From contig CANJIU010000018.1 in NCBI GenBank assembly GCA_947474365.1, forward strand, positions 54,462-118,461: DNA of 64,000 nucleotides, written 5' to 3'. Both the position numbers and the translations under genes were made by a program. This document shows positions 35,103-42,736 of this stretch, in pieces. This stretch comes from Opitutia bacterium (lineage in GTDB: Bacteria > Verrucomicrobiota > Verrucomicrobiia > Opitutales > Opitutaceae). A model generated the notes under the pieces. That model saw only the letters and a list, made by a program, of their open reading frames with translations, ran no database searches and was not told the DNA's origin. Positions within the stretch are counted from its first letter, which is position 1; every line of letters starts with the position of its first letter.

Positions 35103-35519
35103 ATGCCGACCACCGCCCGCCCGGCTTCACCCTCTCCTTTCATGCTGCTCTTCCGCAACGCCGGAGTGGAGAGCCACGCGCACCTCACACCCGAAGAGAA
35201 GGAGGCCATGGCCAAACAGTGGAACGACTGGGTCGAGCGCCTTGTCGCGCAGGGCAAGTTGCAGCATGGGCAGCCACTCGGTCTCGGAGGCCGCGTCGTG
35301 TCAGGAACAGGCGGTGCCCGTGTGACCGATGGGTCCTATGCCGAAGCCAAAGAGGCGGTCGGCGGCTACTTTTTGCTCACGGTCACGGACCTTGATGATG
35401 CGACCGCGATCGCGAAACAGTGCCCGGGCCTGCCGCTTGGTCTCACGGTCGAGGTGCGGCCGGTGGTCGCGTTCAGTCCGGTGCTGAGCGACGTGCGCGC
35501 CCGGCCGGCGAATCCTTAA
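35103..35519 (+). CDS. YciI/DGPF-like protein, 2
   Basis: 138 residues from the ATG at 35103 (an in-frame TTG lies five codons earlier). Clearly paralogous to the YciI protein at 32826: 'FMLLFRNAGVESHAHLTPEEKEAM', 'GGRVVSGTGGARVTDGSYAEAKEAVGGYF'. The family motif DGPF reads DGSY here. Probable target gene of the nearby ECF factor, of unknown reaction. Confidence 0.88.
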   Translation: MPTTARPASPSPFMLLFRNAGVESHAHLTPEEKEAMAKQWNDWVERLVAQGKLQHGQPLGLGGRVVSGTGGARVTDGSYAEAKEAVGGYFLLTVTDLDDATAIAKQCPGLPLGLTVEVRPVVAFSPVLSDVRARPANP

Positions 35520-35575
35520 GCCCGCCACCCTCACTCGCCAGCAATCCACCGTCTCGAAAATCCCCACCCTCTGTC

Positions 35576-36115
35576 ATGCTCAAGAAAATCCTCCTCGGCC
35601 TCGCCGCCGTCGTCGCCCTGATCCTGATTGTCGCCGCGTTTCAACCCGGCGAGTTTCAAGTGAAGCGCAGACTGGCCATCGCGGCCCCGGCCCAGGCGCT
35701 GTTCGAACAGGTCAACGACCACCGCAAGTTTGTCGTGTGGAACCCATGGGGGAAACTCGATCCGAACGTGAAGAACACCTTCACCGGGCCCGCGACCGGC
35801 GTCGGCTCAGTGTGCAGCTGGCAGGGCAACAGCGAGATAGGCGCTGGCAGTTCCACCATCATCGAGAGCAAGCCCGGCGAACTCGTGCGGCTGCGCATGG
35901 ATTGGAAGGAACCGATGGAGGGCACGAGCACCGTCGATTTCACGTTCAAGCCCGAGGGCGACAGGACCGTCATGACCTGGCACATGTATGGCCCGCAGAA
36001 CTACCTCGGCAAGGTCATGTGCCTGTTCATGAACATGGACAAGATGGTCGGCGGTCAGTTCGAAAAAGGGCTCGCCGAGCTGAAGATCCTCGCTGAAGCA
36101 GCCGCGAAAAAATAA
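35576..36115 (+). CDS. Membrane-anchored SRPBCC (polyketide cyclase-like) protein
   Basis: 179 residues from the ATG at 35576. One N-terminal hydrophobic helix (residues 4-22, 'KILLGLAAVVALILIVAAF') then an SRPBCC domain: 'VKRRLAIAAPAQALFEQVNDHRKFVVWNPWGKLDPNVKNTFTGPATGVGS', 'WQGNSEIGAGSSTI', 'MEGTSTVDFTFKPEGDRTVMTW', and a terminal helix. The W-N-P-W and W-x-G-N elements are common in this subgroup. Function unknown. Fifteen nt before the DoxX-like gene. Confidence 0.88.
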   Translation: MLKKILLGLAAVVALILIVAAFQPGEFQVKRRLAIAAPAQALFEQVNDHRKFVVWNPWGKLDPNVKNTFTGPATGVGSVCSWQGNSEIGAGSSTIIESKPGELVRLRMDWKEPMEGTSTVDFTFKPEGDRTVMTWHMYGPQNYLGKVMCLFMNMDKMVGGQFEKGLAELKILAEAAAKK

Positions 36116-36130
36116 GGCTCCCGCTTTCCC

Positions 36131-36565
36131 ATGGAACCCGCCGCCGTCTCCGCACCGCAAGGCTTCACCCGCCATCTACCCACCATCGCCCGCATTCTGC
36201 TCGGGCTGATGTTTTTTGTTTTTGGACTGAATGGATTTCTCAATTTCATCCCGCCGCCGCCCAAGGAGTCGCTGCCCGCGGGCCTGGTGGCCTTTTCCGA
36301 GGCGATGATGAAGACAGGGTTCTTGTTTCAGCTGGTGAAGGGCACCGAAGTGATCGTCGGGGCGCTGTTCCTGCTGAATCGCTTCGTCCCGCTCGCGCTG
36401 ACGCTGATCGCGCCGGTGATCGTGAACATCGTGGCGGTGCACATGTTCCTCGCCACGTCGGGTCTGCCGATGGCACTCGTGATCCTGGGCCTGGAGCTGT
36501 ATCTGGCCTGGTCGTACCGCAATGCCTTTCGGCCGATGCTGGGGTCGCGGGTGATGCCGGGTTGA
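36131..36565 (+). CDS. DoxX-like four-helix membrane protein
   Basis: 144 residues with four hydrophobic helices: 'IARILLGLMFFVFGLNGFLNF', 'LFQLVKGTEVIVGALFLL', 'VPLALTLIAPVIVNIVAVHMF' and 'MALVILGLELYLAWSY'. The pattern fits the DoxX/SURF4-like family, often found with ECF and redox stress genes. Last gene of the plus-strand cluster. The GCCG / CGGC pair and TTTTTT at 36576-36600 may be a weak terminator. Confidence 0.8.
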   Translation: MEPAAVSAPQGFTRHLPTIARILLGLMFFVFGLNGFLNFIPPPPKESLPAGLVAFSEAMMKTGFLFQLVKGTEVIVGALFLLNRFVPLALTLIAPVIVNIVAVHMFLATSGLPMALVILGLELYLAWSYRNAFRPMLGSRVMPG

Positions 36566-36600
36566 GGACGACCTTGCCGGAAACTGACTGCGGCTTTTTT

Positions 36601-36723
36601 AACCGCTAATTTTCGCTAATCTTGATGAGGCGTTGAGGGCGATTGAGGGTATGCGTGCTTCGCCTAATCGGCGAAGCGCGGAAGTCCACGTTGCGGTTTC
36701 TTGATTAGCGGCGATTAGCGGTT
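36601..36723. repeat. Palindromic interspersed repeat between convergent genes
   Basis: The left arm begins AACCGCTAATTTTCGCTAAT (36601) and the right arm ends GATTAGCGGCGATTAGCGGTT (to 36723), so the two ends are imperfect inverted repeats of about 24 nt, each with two GCTAAT units. A perfect inner hairpin GCTTCGCC/GGCGAAGC lies at 36657-36677. It occupies most of the 180-nt gap between the DoxX-like gene and the convergent acyltransferase gene, and may serve as a bidirectional terminator. Confidence 0.6.
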
Positions 36724-36745
36724 CCTCCTTCTGCAACTTTCACCC

Positions 36746-37975
36746 TCACACCCGCAGGAAAACCTGTCGCTGGTGCAGAAAGCGCGCGAGGGCGAGCATC
36801 AGCGCCAGGCCGACGGCCGCGATGCCCACGTTGCCCCAGCCCGCGCCGAGCGTGGTGTCGAGCCATGTTTGCACGTCGCCGCCGGCGAGCCGGGGCGCCA
36901 GTTTGCGGAAGCCGACGATGCCGCTGATCAGATAGAGCGTGATCGGGTTCATCCCGATCCAGACAAAGGGCACGCACCATCTCCGCCACTTCCGCACGTC
37001 GATCAGATAGTAGAACGCCGCGAGCAGGAGCGCGCTGTAGCCGCCGGCCACGAGCACGAACGATGACGTCCAGATTTTTTTCACGACCGGAAATTGCAGC
37101 CCCCAGAGAAAACCCAGCGCCACCGCGGCCGCACCGGCGCCGGCCAGCCACGTGACTTTCTGCATGTCCGCCCAATCCGTGCGGCGAACGAGCAGCCCCG
37201 CGAAGACGCCGAGCAGGCACGAGACCACGGCCGGAAACGTGCTGAGCAGTCCTTCGGGATCCCAGTACACATCGTATTTGCGCCCGGGCAGATATTCGAA
37301 ATCGAGGTGGTTGGTGAGGTTGCGGCCGGCCTCGTAGGTGCCGGTGACGTGCGTCGTGGTCGACTCGTAGAGTTGGCGTGCCTGGGCGAGGGTGGGCTTC
37401 GCGACGCCGAGCTTGGCGGGCACCGCGGCGCGCTCCAGCGCGACGTCGCGGATGGGCACAAACGTCAGCAACGCCCAGTACCCGACGAGAATCGCGGCGC
37501 CGATGGCGGCGAGCGAGCGCGGCTTGAAAAAACAGAAGAGCAACCCGGCGCCGGTGTAGGCAAGGGCGATGCGCTGGAGGACGCCGAGCACCCGGATGTC
37601 GGGCCAGGCGTTGGAGAAGCCGCCCGCGTAGAACAAGCCGACCACAAAGAGCAGCGTGCCGCGCCCCAGCACGCGTTTCACCGCGGCGGTGCGACCCTGG
37701 GTTTCGATCAGGCGCGACAGCGAAAACACGACTGACACGCCGGCCATGAAGACGAAAAGCGGAAAGATCAGATCGTAGAACGCGAAGCCGGCCCAGTCTT
37801 TGTGTTCGAGCTGTTGGTCGAGAAATCGCAGCGGGGCGACGTTGCAGGCCTTCGCGAGTGTGTGGACCAATGCGTCGGCCCCGAGGATCCAAAACATGTC
37901 GAAGCCGCGCAACGCGTCGAGCGACACAAGCCGGGCGGACGCCGGCGTGGACGCGGAAGGAGAGGAGGTGCTCAT
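36746..37975 (-). CDS. DUF5009/HGSNAT-like membrane acyltransferase
   Basis: 409 residues, about 10-11 hydrophobic helices. The N-terminal 'LVSLDALRGFDMFWILGADALVHTL' is the family hallmark, along with 'FYDLIFPLFVFMAGVSVVFSL' and 'VPFVWIGMNPITLYLISGIVGFRKL'. Relatives include lysosomal heparan-alpha-glucosaminide N-acetyltransferase and bacterial NagX, so acetylation of an amino sugar across the inner membrane is plausible. It is divergent from the first TIR gene, with 134 nt between starts. Confidence 0.88.
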   Translation of the reverse strand: MSTSSPSASTPASARLVSLDALRGFDMFWILGADALVHTLAKACNVAPLRFLDQQLEHKDWAGFAFYDLIFPLFVFMAGVSVVFSLSRLIETQGRTAAVKRVLGRGTLLFVVGLFYAGGFSNAWPDIRVLGVLQRIALAYTGAGLLFCFFKPRSLAAIGAAILVGYWALLTFVPIRDVALERAAVPAKLGVAKPTLAQARQLYESTTTHVTGTYEAGRNLTNHLDFEYLPGRKYDVYWDPEGLLSTFPAVVSCLLGVFAGLLVRRTDWADMQKVTWLAGAGAAAVALGFLWGLQFPVVKKIWTSSFVLVAGGYSALLLAAFYYLIDVRKWRRWCVPFVWIGMNPITLYLISGIVGFRKLAPRLAGGDVQTWLDTTLGAGWGNVGIAAVGLALMLALARFLHQRQVFLRV

Positions 37976-38109
37976 GCGGGGTGACGCCGAGCAGGGCGCA
38001 ACGGCGGTCGGCGGTCAATGCGGCGGTGCGGGCAGTGCGACCGGAATCCCAACGCCGAAAAAGTCTTCCGTCGTGCCGCGCCCTCCGGCGTAATGCGCGC
38101 CACCACTGC

Positions 38110-41100
38110 ATGGCCGAAACCCCGTCCCAAGCCGTCTTCCTCAGCTACGCGTCGCAAGACGCGGAGGCGGTGCGGCGCATCGCGGAGGCGCTGCGAGCGG
38201 CGGGCGTCGAGGTGTGGTTTGATCAGAACGAATTGGTGGGCGGTGATGCGTGGGATGCGAAGATCCGGAAGCAGATCGCCGAGTGTGCGCTGTTCGTGCC
38301 GGTGATTTCGGCGAACACGCAGGCACGCCTCGAAGGCTATTTCCGGATCGAGTGGAAACTCGCCGCCCGCCGCACGCACGCGATGGCAACCGCGAAGGCG
38401 TTTCTGCTCCCGGTCGTGATCGACGCCACGCGCGACGCTGAGGCGCACGTGCCCGACGAATTCCGCGACGTGCAATGGACCCGGCTGCCCGGCGCCGAAG
38501 CCCCGGAAAAATTCTGCGCCCGCGTGCAAACGCTGCTCGGAGGCGAAGGTAGGGACGCCTCTCCGAGGCGTCCGTCGTCCGATGCGAGCGAGAATTCCGG
38601 AGGTCTCGTAGAGACGTCCCGACCGAAGAGGCGTTTCCCGTGGCTCGTCGCGGGAGCCGTGATGCTGGCGAGCTTGGCCGCTATGTCCGTCTGGCAACCC
38701 TGGCGCAGATCAGCCATCGCGTCACGCCCTGCGCCGGGTGTGAAATCTTCGACGAACTCCGAGGTGGATGCGCTCCTGACGAAGATTAACGCGATCCTCG
38801 ACAAAGAAGCCGACTGTACCCGCGAGGATTGGGCGTTGGCGGAGTCGCTCGGCGAACAGGCCGTGAAGCTTGAGCCCGGCAATGCCAAGGCGTGGGCTTG
38901 CTACGCGAATGCCGCCTCCGGGCTCTATGAGTTCTACAGTGATCGTGAACGCTTGCCGCTGCCGGACGCGATGAAACGGGCCCAAAAGGCTGTCAGCCTC
39001 GCACCCGACGACCCCGAAGCGAAGTTTGCGTTGGCGACTTGCTACCGGTATCGGGTGGCCACGTTCGCCGAGGCCGAGTCCATCCTGACTACGCTTCGCC
39101 AAAGCCACCCCAACGACGGTCGCGTGTTGCGCAGTCTGGCCGCGCTTCGCCGCCGGAAGGCCGACGCTTCCGAAGCAGACTTGAAGGCCGCCCTCGCGCT
39201 CTATGATCAAGCCATCGCGCTTCCGCCCGGGGATCCGGTGGCCCTGCGCGAAAAGGCATCCGTGCTCTTCGACCTCGGTCGCTACGCGGAAGCCGATGAG
39301 GCGCTCGATCGCTCCCTCGCGCTGCGGAGCGGGCCCGCCGCCATGGTGCGCAAAATTTCCAGCCTTATCGTCGTCCATGACGATCTGCCGCAGGCGTCAG
39401 CGTTGATCGACAAGCTGCCGGGCTCGTATTTCCTACGGGACGATGTGGTCGAATGGGCGACACGCACGTGGCTGTGGACCAACCAACCGGCTCGTTGTAT
39501 CTCCGTGTTCAGTGCCACGACTGGCTGGAAGGAAGACTTCGTTGATGTCGTGCCGAAGGGATACCTCGCGGGTCTGGCGCTGCGGATGATGGGGCGCGAG
39601 GACGGGGCCAAGCAGGCCTGGCGGCAGGCACTCCAGCCGGTGGAGCGCCAGATCACAGCTACGGCGGGCACAATCCTTCAACCCGTTTATGCGGCGTGGA
39701 AAGTCCGCCTGCTCGCGTTGATGGACGAACCATCGGAGGCCGAGGCTGCCATGCGCTTTTTCCAACAGTCCGCCGCTGGGCTCTGGCCATCCACGCCCGG
39801 GATGCATCACTTGTTGTTTGCGCTGAAACGTTATCCCGAAGCGCTGGCGGAGCTGGAAACCCGCGTAACGGAATGGCGGCGCACCGGACTCGACGGCCGC
39901 AATCCGACCCTGCTGCTGCGCGCCAGCTTGCAGCACGGTCCCGAGTGGGCGCCGTTGAGGAGCGATCCGCGTTTTCAAGCGCTGCTCGAAAAGATGCGTG
40001 ACGACCCGAGATTCCCGCGGCCCGCGCCGCCGCCTGCTGCCGCCGCGCAAGCGCCCGCCAAATCCGTCGCGGTGCTGGCGTTCAAGAATCTGAGCGGCGA
40101 TCCGGCACGCGAGTTTTTTTCGGATGGCCTGAGCGAAGCGGTGACGGCTGTGCTCGGGCGGGTGCCGGGACTGAAGGTGGTCGGCAGCGCGTCGGCGTTT
40201 TCGTTCAAGGGCAAGGCGGTGCCGATCCCGGAAATCGCGCGGCAGCTCGGGGTGTCGCATCTCGTCGAGGGCACGGTGCTGCAGGAAGGGCAGACCGTGC
40301 GCATCACGGCGAAACTCATCAAGGCCGACGGGTTTCAAGAGTGGGGCTCGGACAAAATTGATCGGGAGGTGAAGAACATCTTCGCGCTGCACGACGAGGT
40401 GGCGGGGCTTATCGCAAGAAATCTCTCGCTGCAACTCGGCGCAGGGTCCGCCACATCGACGGCTGCGGTGAATCCGGAGGCCTTCGAGCTCTACGTGCAG
40501 GCGCGGCAGGCCTGGGGGCTGCGCACGCCGGAGGGGTTTGCCCGGGCGGAACTCCTGCTGAACCGCTCTTTGGAACTGGAGCCGGATTTCGCCCGGGCCC
40601 ACGCGGCGTTGGCGGATGTGTGGACCACCGGAGCCGGCGCGGCCGCGTCCCTCGGATTGTTTCGCCTCCGCAACAGTGCGACGATCCAGAAGAGCATTGC
40701 GGCCGCACGACGCGCGATCGAATTGGACCCCAACCTCGCCGAGGCTCACGCGGCGCTCGGTAGCGCCCAATGGCACAATTGGCAGATCGCAGAGGCGATC
40801 CCCGCGTTGCGCGCCGCGGTGACGCTGAATTCCAACTATGCATCCGCCCACCAATGGCTCGGACGAGTTTTGGCAACCGACGGCCAGATGGATCAAGCGC
40901 TGGCGGCCTTGCGCCGGGCCCACGAATTGGAGCCACTTGCGCATAAGATCGCCGACAATCTCGGCCTCGTGCTTGCCTCCGCCGGTCTCCACCGTGAGAC
41001 CCTCACACTGGCCGATCGGGCGCTGGCCCTCCAACCGAACTCGATCTGGGCCTGGAGTATTCGCGCCTGGGCACTCGCGGAACTGGGCCAGGTCGACGCG

Positions 41101-41481
41101 GCGGTTGCGGCGGTGCACCAGGTCTCCGGCGCGACACCCGCCACTTGGAAAGCCAATGCTGCCTATGCACTGGCTCGCGCCGGGGCGCGTGGTGAGGCCC
41201 AAGCCATGTTGGAGCGCATCGAACCGGCCGATCGCAGCGCCGCCGCCGCTGCTGCTTTGCTCGTGCTCGGCCTGACCGACGAATGCTGGCACGCGCTTGA
41301 GCAAGGTTCGCGGAACATCCTGTCGGCGGATCAGCTGCTGTTTTGGCCGATCTTCGATTCGATCCGCGGCGAGAGCCGCTTCCGGAAGATGCTCGCCGAT
41401 CTCGGCCTGACCGAAGCCCACGCCCGCGCGCAGGCGTGGCGCAAGGCGCACCCGCCGGAAAAGCCGGCGGCGAAACCGTGA
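38110..41481 (+). CDS. TIR-TM-TPR-TolB-like protein, array copy 1
   Basis: 1123 residues from the ATG at 38110; the frame opens earlier but the TIR domain starts at residue 8. TIR domain 8-150: 'AVFLSYASQDAEAVRRIAEAL', 'VEVWFDQNELVGGDAW', and 'EGYFRIEWKLA' with Glu81 at the position of the catalytic Glu of TIR NADases. The linker 150-172 is encoded by a palindromic repeat. One membrane helix about 174-194. A TPR-rich region about 220-620, a TolB-like domain about 650-780 ('KSVAVLAFKNLSGDPAREFFSDGLSEA', 'SHLVEGTVL', 'IFALHDEVAGLIARNLSL'), more TPRs to 1090, and the conserved tail 'LGLTEAHARAQAWRKAHPPEK'. TIR subtype I, TolB subtype a. Predicted topology: TIR inside, the rest in the periplasm (inference). 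Confidence 0.9.
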   Translation: MAETPSQAVFLSYASQDAEAVRRIAEALRAAGVEVWFDQNELVGGDAWDAKIRKQIAECALFVPVISANTQARLEGYFRIEWKLAARRTHAMATAKAFLLPVVIDATRDAEAHVPDEFRDVQWTRLPGAEAPEKFCARVQTLLGGEGRDASPRRPSSDASENSGGLVETSRPKRRFPWLVAGAVMLASLAAMSVWQPWRRSAIASRPAPGVKSSTNSEVDALLTKINAILDKEADCTREDWALAESLGEQAVKLEPGNAKAWACYANAASGLYEFYSDRERLPLPDAMKRAQKAVSLAPDDPEAKFALATCYRYRVATFAEAESILTTLRQSHPNDGRVLRSLAALRRRKADASEADLKAALALYDQAIALPPGDPVALREKASVLFDLGRYAEADEALDRSLALRSGPAAMVRKISSLIVVHDDLPQASALIDKLPGSYFLRDDVVEWATRTWLWTNQPARCISVFSATTGWKEDFVDVVPKGYLAGLALRMMGREDGAKQAWRQALQPVERQITATAGTILQPVYAAWKVRLLALMDEPSEAEAAMRFFQQSAAGLWPSTPGMHHLLFALKRYPEALAELETRVTEWRRTGLDGRNPTLLLRASLQHGPEWAPLRSDPRFQALLEKMRDDPRFPRPAPPPAAAAQAPAKSVAVLAFKNLSGDPAREFFSDGLSEAVTAVLGRVPGLKVVGSASAFSFKGKAVPIPEIARQLGVSHLVEGTVLQEGQTVRITAKLIKADGFQEWGSDKIDREVKNIFALHDEVAGLIARNLSLQLGAGSATSTAAVNPEAFELYVQARQAWGLRTPEGFARAELLLNRSLELEPDFARAHAALADVWTTGAGAAASLGLFRLRNSATIQKSIAAARRAIELDPNLAEAHAALGSAQWHNWQIAEAIPALRAAVTLNSNYASAHQWLGRVLATDGQMDQALAALRRAHELEPLAHKIADNLGLVLASAGLHRETLTLADRALALQPNSIWAWSIRAWALAELGQVDAAVAAVHQVSGATPATWKANAAYALARAGARGEAQAMLERIEPADRSAAAAAALLVLGLTDECWHALEQGSRNILSADQLLFWPIFDSIRGESRFRKMLADLGLTEAHARAQAWRKAHPPEKPAAKP
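38548..38624. repeat. 77-bp palindromic repeat encoding TIR-TM linker, copy 1
   Basis: The left arm begins GGTAGGGACGCCTCTCCGAG and the right arm ends GTAGAGACGTCCCGACC, inverted copies of each other with mismatches. The same 77-bp unit is in array copy 3 (46567-46643) and, enlarged, in copy 7 (59854-59969), each time in frame between TIR domain and membrane helix. Confidence 0.75.
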
Positions 41482-41566
41482 CTGCTTTGCTGCATGCCGC
41501 TCGTGGAGGTTTGGTGTCGCCGGGCGTTTTGGTCGTCCGGAGGGGCGGATATTTCGCCGACACCAT

Positions 41567-41580
41567 ACTTTACAAAAAGT
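41567..41580. promoter_or_regulatory. Candidate operator/promoter upstream of the DUF4143 ATPase
   Basis: ACTTTACAAAAAGT has 5-bp inverted arms and lies 25 nt before the ATPase ATG, in a 124-nt gap that is more AT-rich than its surroundings. It could be a promoter element or an autoregulatory site; weak evidence. Confidence 0.3.
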
Positions 41581-41605
41581 CGGACCATTTGCTAAGCATG
41601 CTGCC

Positions 41606-42733
41606 ATGATTCCGCGTCCCTTTTGGCAAGAACGGCTGGAGCAGGCCTGGCGGCAGGCGCCGATCGTCTGGCTCGCGGGCGTGCGGCGCTCCGGCAAGAC
41701 CACGTTGGCGCAAAGCCTCGGGGCTGACCGTTGCCTCGTGGTGAACTGCGATCTGCCGGCGACGGCGGACATGCTGCGCGACCCGGTGCTGTTTTTCAGA
41801 AACTGCGACCGGCCGGTGGTGGTGTTCGACGAGATCCATCAGCTCGCCGACCCGAGCCGCGTGCTGAAGATTGCGGCGGACGAATTTCCGAAACTGCGCG
41901 TGTTGGCGACAGGGTCGTCCACGCTGGCGGCGAGCAAGAAATTCCGCGACACGCTGACCGGACGGAAGCGGCAGTTGCGGTTCGTGCCCGTGCTCACGGG
42001 AGAACTGGAGGCGTTTGGGGTGACGCTGGAAAAACGGCTTTATCAGGGCGGTCTGCCGCCGGCGATGCTCGCGGAGCGGAAGGAGCCGGGGTTTTACCGC
42101 GAGTGGCTCGACTCGTTTTTCGCCCGCGACATCCAGCGGCTGTTTGGGTTTCGGGACATCAACCGGTTCAACGCCCTCTTCGAATACGTGCTACGCCAGA
42201 GCGGCGGACAGTTGGAGACGTCGCGCACGGCGACGGCGCTGGGAATTTCGCGGGCGACGGTGGACAGCCATCTGCAGGCGCTGGAAATCACGCAGGCGCT
42301 CACGCTGGTGCGGCCGTTTCACGGCGGAGGGCAGGGAGAGATCGTGCGCCAGCCCAAGGCGTATGCGTTCGACACCGGCTTCGTCAGCTTTGCGCGTGGC
42401 TGGGATCCGCTGCGCCCAAGCGACCGCGGCGTGCTGTGGGAGCACCTGGCGCTGGAGGCGTTTCAAGCCCAGTGGCCCGACGAGCCGTTGCGCTACTGGC
42501 GGGACAAGGCCGGGCACGAAGTGGATTTCGTGCGTCCGCGGGCGCGCGACGCCGTGGATGTCTACGAGTGCAAGTGGGATACGGGCGCCTTTGACGCGGC
42601 CGCGCTGAAGGTGTTTCGCGAGGCCTATCCCAAGGGTGAAAATTATCTCCTTAGCCCGCTCTCCGGCCGCGCCTATGCGAAGAAAGTGGCGGGGCTGGAG
42701 ATCACGGTGTGTGGACTGGAAGGATTGAAATAG
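41606..42733 (+). CDS. AAA+ ATPase with DUF4143 (AAA_14) domain
   Basis: 375 residues. Walker A 'GVRRSGKTTLA' at about residues 25-35, Walker B 'PVVVFDEIHQL' near 70-80, sensor 'LRVLATGSSTLAAS' near 110. A winged-helix-like segment ('SRTATALGISRATVDSHLQALEITQAL') and the C-terminal DUF4143 nuclease-like part ('HEVDFVRPRARDAVDVYECKW', a D...E-x-K pattern reminiscent of restriction-endonuclease folds) follow. Family members are common, poorly understood, and often behave as mobile or defence-related genes. It interrupts the TIR array between copies 1 and 2, ending 3 nt before copy 2, so it may be cotranscribed with it. Confidence 0.88.
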   Translation: MIPRPFWQERLEQAWRQAPIVWLAGVRRSGKTTLAQSLGADRCLVVNCDLPATADMLRDPVLFFRNCDRPVVVFDEIHQLADPSRVLKIAADEFPKLRVLATGSSTLAASKKFRDTLTGRKRQLRFVPVLTGELEAFGVTLEKRLYQGGLPPAMLAERKEPGFYREWLDSFFARDIQRLFGFRDINRFNALFEYVLRQSGGQLETSRTATALGISRATVDSHLQALEITQALTLVRPFHGGGQGEIVRQPKAYAFDTGFVSFARGWDPLRPSDRGVLWEHLALEAFQAQWPDEPLRYWRDKAGHEVDFVRPRARDAVDVYECKWDTGAFDAAALKVFREAYPKGENYLLSPLSGRAYAKKVAGLEITVCGLEGLK

Positions 42734-42736
42734 CCG

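Noticed and set aside
39433..41772. 779-codon minus-strand open frame under TIR copy 1
   Set aside because: Mirror of the TPR/TolB coding sequence. Similar antisense frames occur under other GC-rich genes here.
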